The notes under the pieces are model-generated. The model had not been told where the DNA came from, searched no databases, and saw only the letters and a program-made list of their open reading frames with translations. A DNA stretch of 64,000 bases from Paenibacillus solanacearum (GTDB taxonomy: Bacteria > Bacillota > Bacilli > Paenibacillales > NBRC-103111): contig NZ_CAJVAS010000002.1 of the NCBI RefSeq assembly GCF_910593845.1, forward strand, positions 305,398 through 369,397, in the 5' to 3' direction. Every line of letters starts with the position of its first letter. Position 1 is the first letter of the stretch. This document shows positions 1 through 6,967 of the stretch, one piece after another. The position numbers were made by a program, and so were the translations under genes.

Positions 1-1976
1 CCGGATGGCGGACCGCCGGCGGTAATGAGCATCCCTTCGGACTCGGAGCCTTTCGGCAGCAAATATAACATTTTCTCCTTGAACTCTTTGGCGACTTGCT
101 TGGCGTCGGAATGCGCCGAAGCGGAGGCGAAGAACATGGTCCGGTACGCCACCCGGTCCGTTCCTCCGTTATAGCCGATCAGCGATTCCACATAATCGAA
201 GGTCGGCTCCCCGGCCGAATCTTTCGATTCGCGCATCATCGCTTCGATCTCTTTGATTTTCTCGTTCATCGTTTCTATGGTCGTTTCACGCGGCATTTTG
301 ATCGTGAACTGCATCATTTTATCGGATTCGCTCTCCGGCATGAAAGACGTCGCCAAGAACGGAACGGTGCCTGCAATCGTAACGACAAATAGCAAAATCG
401 CGATGAGTGCTGTCTTTTTACGGTTATTCAGCGACCAAAGCAGCGCATTCTTATACGTCTCGGCTAATTTGCCGACGGATGCTTCATCATGTGTCTTGAT
501 GTTTTTGCTGCGAAGCACCAGCAGCTTCGCCAGCAGCGGAATGACCGTTACCGCAACGATAAGCGATGACAGAAGCGCCACGGACAGCGTAATCGCGAAC
601 GGACGGAACACTTCGCCGAGCACCCCGCTGACGAAGGAGATCGGTCCGAACACGCCCACCGTCGTAATCGTGGAAGACGTAATGGCCGAGGCCACCTGCG
701 CGGTAGCGAGCTTGACGACCGACTCGTTGCGCTCCTGGGCTCTGACGAGCTGGCTGTATATGTTCTCAATCACGACAATACTGTCGTCAACGACCCGTCC
801 GACGGCGATCGCCATCCCCCCGAGCGTCATTATGTTGAGCGATATGCCCAGCGGGGCCATAACGAGCAGCGTAATCATGATGGATAACGGAATCGAGATA
901 AGGACGATAAACGTCATACGGACGTTTCGCAGGAAGAGCAAAATCATAATCGATGCGAGAATCGCTCCGAGTCCACCCTCCTTCACCATGCCGCTGATCG
1001 ACGATTTAATATCCGTCGCCTGATTGTAGACCGCATGGAATGTAATGTTCGGGAATTCTTGCTTCCATACGTCCATCAGCCTGTCGGCTTCGGCGGCAAA
1101 TTCGACGGTGTTGGCGTTTTTCGTTTTGTACAAATGAATGCCGATCGCCGGCTGACCGTTGAGCCTGGACATGAATTCCGACTCCATGATCGCCTCGACC
1201 TTGGCGATTTGCTTCAGAAGCAGCGTATCGCCGCCTGGCGTCATGATCTTCATGTTCTCCAAATTATAAATCGTGTTCAAATCGCTCTTGACCCGGACCA
1301 TCTGGGTATTGCCGTTAAAATCGACAGATCCGGCCGGGCTGGTCGTCAGCGCCGACTTGATGCTCTGCGATACTTGCGACGGCGTCATATTGTAATTGCT
1401 GATCGCGTTCGCATCCAGCTTCATCTTCAGCACGGCTTCCTGGTTGCCGATTGAATCGATGTGATCGACGCCTTTAATGCCATTGAGGCCCGGTAAAATC
1501 ACATCCTTGTAGATTTTGTCCAGATCTTGCTGCGTCATTCCGTTGGTCGCATAAGCGGACAAATAATAGACCGGCTCCGACGCGAAGCCGAAGGTCGACG
1601 CTTTCGGCTTTTCCGCGCTTTGCGGAAGCTTGACATTCGCAATAAGACTTTCCACGTCTTTTTTGACGTCATCCGGCTTTTTATCCTGCTCCAGCTCGAT
1701 GACAATCGAGGAATAGTTATCGCTGGAAGTGGAGGTCAAATTTTTGATGCCCTCGATGCTGGCCACCGCTTTCTCCAGCGGCTTGGTCACGTCCTCGAGC
1801 ACATCTTTGGGCGGCGCCATATACTGCGTCGAGATGACAACGACCGGGAACGAGATGTCCGGCATGTTCTCTACCTTCAGCGTCGTCGATGCATAGGCTC
1901 CCCCTGCGAACAACAGCATGACGATAATGATCACTGCTGTGATGTTCTTCATCGAAAAATCGGTTAATTTATTCAT
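1..1976 (-). CDS. RND-family efflux transporter permease (5' part; C-terminus outside window)
   Basis: Inner-membrane proton-driven efflux permease of the AcrB/SwrC (YerP) type. About 658 codons are visible of a family usually near 1000-1050 residues, so the C-terminal half lies beyond base 1. The ATG at 1976 follows GGAGGAG. The first transmembrane helix is at about residues 10-30, then a porter-like extracytoplasmic region starting VENMPDISFPVV, then a run of helices. The helix with GRVVDDSIVVIENIY carries the paired Asp of the RND proton relay. In Firmicutes such pumps export surfactants, peptides or drugs; the substrate here is unknown. The gene stands alone, downstream of a perfect 20-bp palindrome at 2139-2158 that could be its operator. 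Family assignment is firm, substrate is not. Confidence 0.93.
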   Translation of the reverse strand, partial: MNKLTDFSMKNITAVIIIVMLLFAGGAYASTTLKVENMPDISFPVVVISTQYMAPPKDVLEDVTKPLEKAVASIEGIKNLTSTSSDNYSSIVIELEQDKKPDDVKKDVESLIANVKLPQSAEKPKASTFGFASEPVYYLSAYATNGMTQQDLDKIYKDVILPGLNGIKGVDHIDSIGNQEAVLKMKLDANAISNYNMTPSQVSQSIKSALTTSPAGSVDFNGNTQMVRVKSDLNTIYNLENMKIMTPGGDTLLLKQIAKVEAIMESEFMSRLNGQPAIGIHLYKTKNANTVEFAAEADRLMDVWKQEFPNITFHAVYNQATDIKSSISGMVKEGGLGAILASIMILLFLRNVRMTFIVLISIPLSIMITLLVMAPLGISLNIMTLGGMAIAVGRVVDDSIVVIENIYSQLVRAQERNESVVKLATAQVASAITSSTITTVGVFGPISFVSGVLGEVFRPFAITLSVALLSSLIVAVTVIPLLAKLLVLRSKNIKTHDEASVGKLAETYKNALLWSLNNRKKTALIAILLFVVTIAGTVPFLATSFMPESESDKMMQFTIKMPRETTIETMNEKIKEIEAMMRESKDSAGEPTFDYVESLIGYNGGTDRVAYRTMFFASASAHSDAKQVAKEFKEKMLYLLPKGSESEGMLITAGGPPS

Positions 1977-2138
1977 CTCTCTGACTCCTCCATTACGAAT
2001 TGCTGACTACTTAGACGACACGCTTCCCTGTACCCCTTCATTTTCCATAAAAATCTTTCTTCCGTCTCATGATGCCAGTCGAATCGCGCCAATAGGAAAA
2101 GAGGATGTACGCATGAAAAGAGAGTTCTATGTATGTGC

Positions 2139-2158
2139 CGTTAACAATATTGTTAACG
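2139..2158. promoter_or_regulatory. Perfect 20-bp palindrome, candidate operator
   Basis: CGTTAACAATATTGTTAACG is an uninterrupted self-complementary 20-mer lying 163 bp upstream of the RND pump start, in the 334-bp gap 1977-2310. Operators of TetR-type regulators of efflux genes often look like this, but no regulator gene is in view and no convincing -35/-10 pair was placed. The rest of the gap holds only the terminator at 2243-2282 and no gene. Confidence 0.5.
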
Positions 2159-2242
2159 TTATGAACATATCGGGTATGTAAAAAAGTGTCAATATCTCTA
2201 CCGCAAAATTAATCAATTGTTCAAATATCGGCGCAGCCGACA

Positions 2243-2282
2243 AAACCGCTTCGGCGCAGCAAGTGCAGCGCCGAAGCGGTTT
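2243..2282 (-). terminator. Rho-independent terminator after the secreted-protein gene
   Basis: A perfect 15-bp inverted repeat, AAACCGCTTCGGCGC at 2243-2257 and its complement at 2268-2282, with a 10-nt loop. It lies 29 bp past the stop of the gene ending at 2311. On the minus strand it ends in a short T run, so it probably closes the six-gene transcript. Confidence 0.8.
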
Positions 2283-2310
2283 CCTGTGAGAATAACGATG
2301 ATTATTCCGT

Positions 2311-4512
2311 TTATTCCGTTCTTTCGAACCATTCTACCTTTTGAGAGCCTAACAATCTTTTTTGACCTTGGAACGAATCGTACACATTTAATTTATAAGC
2401 TTTCAGGAAGCGCAGATCATAGATCAAATTGCTGTCATTCACGTCAATTTTGAAATCTTTATAGCTGCCGAGCTTGAACTTTCCGTCGCTCACGGAGCCG
2501 ATATTCGTAGAGCCGCCTTGCGTCCCGGTCCCTTCAAAGTCCTTGAACTCGAACTCCTTCGAAATATCGATTTTTTCCGCATCGTCTTCAAGCGCGATAA
2601 TCAGCTTACGCCCTTCCGTGTTCGTCTCCGCCATCAAGTTTTTGATCAAGTTGTAATCGAAGGTCAGATGCACGCCCTGGCTGTCCAGCTGCGTATAAAT
2701 CCGGTTGATCGTCAGCTTGTACGGATCAAGCTCCAGCTCCTTCAAGTTCGGTTTGACCTCTTGCAACACCTCAGGGAGCCAAAATGCAGCGGCATTCACA
2801 TAAGCATCCGGCGTCTTGTCCTTTTCCGACAGCTTATCTTCCGTTACCGCTTCGCCGATCGTTACAATCATCCCGGACGTATCGAGGTCTTTCGGGATCG
2901 TGCTCGACAAGAACAGCAGCGCCGAATTTCCGGGATTGATCTTGTTCTTAATCTGTGAGACGGTCGCAGGGTACACATTTCCGTCGGGCGTTTTGAAATG
3001 GGCGACCAGCTTGGCCACGTCGGCAGAGCGCTTTTCCTGGTTGACCGACTCCAGTTCAACGGCAAAGGTATTGTTCGCATTGCCGGTGTAGGTCATGACG
3101 CGATGAATTTTAAAGTCGGCTTTTCTTCCTACGTTGGCCGTTTTGTACGTATCGCCCACGTTGACGTGCGGCACTTGCATCATCTCGGAGCGGTGAACAA
3201 ATTCAAGCAAATCGCTCGCATCGGCGGACGTTCCGGTCGATCCCGTGCCGCTGCCGGTTGACGCTTTCTCCTGCAAAATAAGCTTCATTTTGGCAAATTC
3301 GTACGTGTACGGAATTTTACCGATGAATTGAAACTGTGCGGAAGCGTTCGGCGACAACCCGATCACCTTGTCGGTTCGCACCAGCTTGGCTTCCACCTTT
3401 ACCGCATCGTCCAGTTCAAAGTAACCGGCCAGCTCCGGAATCGGCAGCGCTTCGGGTCCCCGGTTGGCGAGCGTTAAACCCGCCGCCAAAACATCCTGAT
3501 CTTCCCAAGGCAGCCGCTGCACGCTGTTCAGCATTGCGGTATAGGAGCCGTCCTCGACGGTAAAACCGAATTCTTTGCCTAGATCGACGGCGTCCGGTTC
3601 GGAAATTTGCGGCAGCGCGTAGAACGCGATCGGCACATTCATTTTCAAATCGGCGGCGTTTTGCACGATGACCAGCTGCCACCCGTCCGTAGACACAGAG
3701 ACGGGGACGGATCCCGTCAAATCGATGTCCTTTTTCACCTGCGGATTGATGCTCAAATCTTTGACACCTTTGGCATCGAGCGGGTACATGTATCCTTCGG
3801 ACGTACGGAGCATGTACTGGTAGCCGGGAATCGCCACACTGCGGCTGCCCACATTTTCAAGCGTCAGAACGACGGTCGGAATGTAGTTTTTCTCGTTGCG
3901 GCTCATGTACACTTTTTTAATGGTCGTTCGAATCGGATTGGAGGCGATTTGAATCGTATTCGCCTCGCCGGGGGCTGTAACGATCGAGTAGTCGTCCGGC
4001 ACTTTCACTTCGCCAATGGTGCGTTCGAAGTTCGGCTGGCTGAAATCCCATCGGATGAACTCGAAAATCAAGTCTTGGAGTTCCGTCTCCGCATTGACCG
4101 TCGCGTAGAACGATATATCCTGGTTCGATTTCGGCGTGATCCGGTTTTTGTCCTTGTCCTGCGGCAGCACATGCACCGAAATTTGATTGCCGGTCGTCGT
4201 CTTGAGCCGGACCCAGTAGTCGATAAAAAGCAGATCACTGCTGCTGCCGTTGTTCACGGTAACCGTGAAGGTGACCGTTTTGTTGCCTTGCGCCGGAAGC
4301 ATTGAGACGTTCTTCAGCTCGAAGTAGCTCGAGTCATTCAGCTTGATCGTGCCGATCGTCGGCGCGGTCCCGGTCGAGACCGCTGCGCCGGTATCGGGAG
4401 TCGTTGTCCCCCCGCCGTCCGCCGCAAAGGCGGGAACGGCGGTACTGAGCGTAAGCATGGCTGCAAGCAGCAGGATACGTGCTTTGGATCGGTTGCGTTT
4501 CGTTCTGTTCAT
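2311..4512 (-). CDS. Large secreted beta-rich protein of unknown function
   Basis: 733 residues. The ATG at 4512 is preceded by GGAGGTAA at good spacing; an in-frame ATG at 4533 lies upstream of that site and is rejected. A Sec signal peptide is clear: basic start MNRTKRNRSK, hydrophobic core LLLAAMLTLSTAV, and AFA-A cleavage. No lipobox and no later membrane segment. The mature part looks like about four tandem modules of roughly 130-150 residues. Each has beta-strand patterns such as VVLTLENVG, VTVNNGSS and LTLANRGPE, an Asp-Gly-x-x-Tyr stretch, then INP or SPN before a hydrophobic strand, as in DUF4352 or Ig-like folds. A Ser/Thr/Gly linker is at about 430-445. I do not recognise a named family. 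It is the last gene of the exporter operon and follows the binding protein by 45 bp, suggesting an extracytoplasmic partner of that system. Confidence 0.8.
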   Translation of the reverse strand: MNRTKRNRSKARILLLAAMLTLSTAVPAFAADGGGTTTPDTGAAVSTGTAPTIGTIKLNDSSYFELKNVSMLPAQGNKTVTFTVTVNNGSSSDLLFIDYWVRLKTTTGNQISVHVLPQDKDKNRITPKSNQDISFYATVNAETELQDLIFEFIRWDFSQPNFERTIGEVKVPDDYSIVTAPGEANTIQIASNPIRTTIKKVYMSRNEKNYIPTVVLTLENVGSRSVAIPGYQYMLRTSEGYMYPLDAKGVKDLSINPQVKKDIDLTGSVPVSVSTDGWQLVIVQNAADLKMNVPIAFYALPQISEPDAVDLGKEFGFTVEDGSYTAMLNSVQRLPWEDQDVLAAGLTLANRGPEALPIPELAGYFELDDAVKVEAKLVRTDKVIGLSPNASAQFQFIGKIPYTYEFAKMKLILQEKASTGSGTGSTGTSADASDLLEFVHRSEMMQVPHVNVGDTYKTANVGRKADFKIHRVMTYTGNANNTFAVELESVNQEKRSADVAKLVAHFKTPDGNVYPATVSQIKNKINPGNSALLFLSSTIPKDLDTSGMIVTIGEAVTEDKLSEKDKTPDAYVNAAAFWLPEVLQEVKPNLKELELDPYKLTINRIYTQLDSQGVHLTFDYNLIKNLMAETNTEGRKLIIALEDDAEKIDISKEFEFKDFEGTGTQGGSTNIGSVSDGKFKLGSYKDFKIDVNDSNLIYDLRFLKAYKLNVYDSFQGQKRLLGSQKVEWFERTE

Positions 4513-4557
4513 CTGGCTGTTACCTCCCTGCATTATTGAAAAAACGCCATGTTCGGT

Positions 4558-6036
4558 CTAATACATAATCATTCCATTCGGTCCGCTCGGCCCATTCGGA
4601 TTTTCCTTCAACTGCTGCAGCATCGTATTGCCTTCGGTCTGCCATTGCTTCAATCCGTCGCGAACCGGAGTTTTCCCTTGGACGACCTCCTGCAGCACGC
4701 GCTGTCCGATGCTGTTCACCTGACGGAGGCCCGGCATATCGCGGTACAGCTTATAGTCCATTTGCGGAACGGGCAGCAGTGTCGTGAACGCCTTGATGTT
4801 GATGGACAAGCCGTCCTTCTGCTTGATGTATTTTTGTCTGGAGACGATTTGATACGAGCTGCTGGCTTTTAACCGGGCCCAATCTTCACCGTTAATGAAT
4901 TTGATGAATTTCCATGCGGCATCCGGATTTTGCGATTTGGCGTTGATGCCCATAATGCCGTCCATGCTGATATAGCCGCCCAGATCCGGTGCTTCCTGAT
5001 GAACCGGCAGCGTAACGACGTCCCATTCGAACGGCGAGAAGCCTTTGACGTTCTGCGCATTCTTCATCGCGTTGGACACTTGATTGATCTGACTGTAGTT
5101 AATAATCGCCATCGCGACGCGTCCCGACAAGAAATCGTCATACTGGAACGGGTTGTAGTCCTCCCCGCCCCCCTGCATCATTCTTCCCTTCATGGTAGAC
5201 GGATCCTGCTGCTCCGGAGTGAGCTTCTCGGTCTTCAGCTGCAGCAGCGACTTCCAGGCTTTCTCCCACTGATCGGAGTCGACGGTCATCTTCTCCGCTT
5301 TCTCGTCGAACATTCTCAGCTGCAGCGGGGCCATGAATAATTGGCTCGCATAATACATGTCTCCGCCCATGTTGTGCGTGGAAAAAGAAAATCCGTATTT
5401 ACGATTTTCCCCCTCTCCCTTGCTCAGACGGCGAGCCAGATCGAACGTTTCCTCCCAAGTCATCTTGTCTTTCGGATACGGAACGCCGGCCTCGTCGAAC
5501 ATTCTCTTATTATAAATGACGGCGGAAGAGCTGAATGTCGGCGCCATCGCGTACAGCTTGCCTTCGCCTACCTTCTTGAGGCCGTCGATGACGGCGGGCA
5601 CGAAGTCCGACGTATCGAATTTGTCTTTCGTGATCATCGGATCGAGCTGAGTGAGCATATTGTTGGAAATGAGGTCGGTCAACTGCTCGTACTGCACCAT
5701 CACGACATCCGGCGGGTTATCGCCCTGCATCACTTCTTTCAGCTTATCCATCGGATCTTTGGGTCGCTCGCCCTGCTTCGGCGGCACGTACATATACCGG
5801 TCGTCGTTCGTGGCGATCATCTCGATCTTAATATTCGGATTGGCGAACTCGAATAAATCGGTGAACCGCTGGCGGAACCACTCGTCCTCCGCGCTGTAGC
5901 CCATGCTTGTAGCGATGCGAAGCACTTGCTCTTTCTTGTCGTTGGCGTTGCCCGCCTTGTTGCAGGCTGCAAGCGTCGGCGCCATGAGCCCGATGCAAGC
6001 GGATAGTAACACTGCGCTTTTTAAAGGTTTGTTCAC
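4558..6036 (-). CDS. Extracellular solute-binding lipoprotein (family 1 type)
   Basis: 492 residues from the GTG at 6036, which follows AAGGGGGAA; an in-frame start at 6075 has no ribosome binding site. Lipoprotein signal: lysine, hydrophobic core, then LAAC as the lipobox. The body resembles ABC-importer binding proteins for sugars, with LRIATSMGY near the mature start, NPPDVVMVQYEQL, AVIYNKRMFDEAGVPYPKD and a late DAAWKFIKFINGEDW. It should sit on the outer face of the membrane. No MalF/MalG-type import permeases are nearby. Instead the gene lies directly after an exporter-type ATPase (39 bp gap), so it may sense or deliver a ligand for that system. The ligand is unknown. Confidence 0.88.
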   Translation of the reverse strand: MNKPLKSAVLLSACIGLMAPTLAACNKAGNANDKKEQVLRIATSMGYSAEDEWFRQRFTDLFEFANPNIKIEMIATNDDRYMYVPPKQGERPKDPMDKLKEVMQGDNPPDVVMVQYEQLTDLISNNMLTQLDPMITKDKFDTSDFVPAVIDGLKKVGEGKLYAMAPTFSSSAVIYNKRMFDEAGVPYPKDKMTWEETFDLARRLSKGEGENRKYGFSFSTHNMGGDMYYASQLFMAPLQLRMFDEKAEKMTVDSDQWEKAWKSLLQLKTEKLTPEQQDPSTMKGRMMQGGGEDYNPFQYDDFLSGRVAMAIINYSQINQVSNAMKNAQNVKGFSPFEWDVVTLPVHQEAPDLGGYISMDGIMGINAKSQNPDAAWKFIKFINGEDWARLKASSSYQIVSRQKYIKQKDGLSINIKAFTTLLPVPQMDYKLYRDMPGLRQVNSIGQRVLQEVVQGKTPVRDGLKQWQTEGNTMLQQLKENPNGPSGPNGMIMY

Positions 6037-6075
6037 TTGACAATTCCCCCTTGGGTTATGAAAAATAGCCTGCAT

Positions 6076-6963
6076 TTATCCTAATGCTTTGGGCGGTCGA
6101 ATGATGATCTTTTCCCCGTCGAATTCCATGGACGCTTTGCCCTCGATGCCGAGCGCCTGCAAATAGGTTCGAGGAATTTGCAGTCGTCCGGCCCGGTCAA
6201 GCACGACATATTCCTCATGCACGTCATGAATGGTGCTTTTTCCGGCGGCCGCCTGCGCCTCCGCTTCGCTCTGATCCAGGTTCGGGTTCCGTTTGATGAA
6301 TTCAGTGCTCGTCATGCCGTCGCGAATCGCCACGACCCGGTCCACCTTGCTCACGAGCGTCATATCGTGCGTGACGATGACGATCGTGACGCCAAGCTCC
6401 CGATTAAGACGGCGGAATATGTCCATGATCATATCGGATGTGCGCGTATCGACCGAGCCCGTCGGCTCGTCGGCGAGCAGCATCGAGGGACGGTTGGCGA
6501 GCGCAATCGCAATGGCGACACGCTGCTGCTCCCCCCCGGACAGCTGCTGCAGCTTGTTGTTCACCCGCTCCTTCAGACCGACCCATTCCAGCAGCTGCTT
6601 GGCGTACGGCCGGTCATACTTGCCGCTCAGCATCATCGGCATCTCGACATTTTCCAGCGCGGTCAAGTAAGGAACGAGATTTCGCGCGTTGTTTTGCCAG
6701 ATGAAGCCGACCGTTTCGCGCTTGTAGCGAACCAGCTCTTCATCCGTAATTTTCAGCAGGTTCCACTCCCCGACCTGCACCTGCCCGGCCGAAGGCCGAT
6801 CAAGGCCGCCTAGGATGTTCAGCAGCGTCGATTTGCCGCTGCCGCTGTTGCCGATAATCGCCATCATTTCGCCTTTAGCTACCGTAATATTGAGACCTTG
6901 CAGGGCGACCACTTCAATTTCTTCGGTTTTATATATTTTGACGAGTCCTTCGCAATGAATCAC
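6076..6963 (-). CDS. MacB/LolD-type ABC ATPase with C-terminal AbrB-like domain
   Basis: 295 residues from the GTG at 6963, 4 bp after the permease stop, with AGGAG upstream. Cytoplasmic ATP-hydrolysing subunit. Walker A GNSGSGKSTLL, Q-loop GFIWQNN, signature LSGGEQQRVAIA, Walker B MLLADEPTG and the switch His in VTHD are all intact. The ATPase core ends near residue 225. After a linker rich in Ala, Glu and Gln, the last 45 or so residues (from about 250) read VVLDRAGRLQIPRTYLQALG and then a short beta hairpin ending IIIRPPKALG. That is the pattern of a SpoVT/AbrB swapped-hairpin domain. Such domains dimerise and usually bind DNA; on an ABC ATPase the role is unknown. Confidence 0.92.
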   Translation of the reverse strand: MIHCEGLVKIYKTEEIEVVALQGLNITVAKGEMMAIIGNSGSGKSTLLNILGGLDRPSAGQVQVGEWNLLKITDEELVRYKRETVGFIWQNNARNLVPYLTALENVEMPMMLSGKYDRPYAKQLLEWVGLKERVNNKLQQLSGGEQQRVAIAIALANRPSMLLADEPTGSVDTRTSDMIMDIFRRLNRELGVTIVIVTHDMTLVSKVDRVVAIRDGMTSTEFIKRNPNLDQSEAEAQAAAGKSTIHDVHEEYVVLDRAGRLQIPRTYLQALGIEGKASMEFDGEKIIIRPPKALG

Positions 6964-6967
6964 TGCA

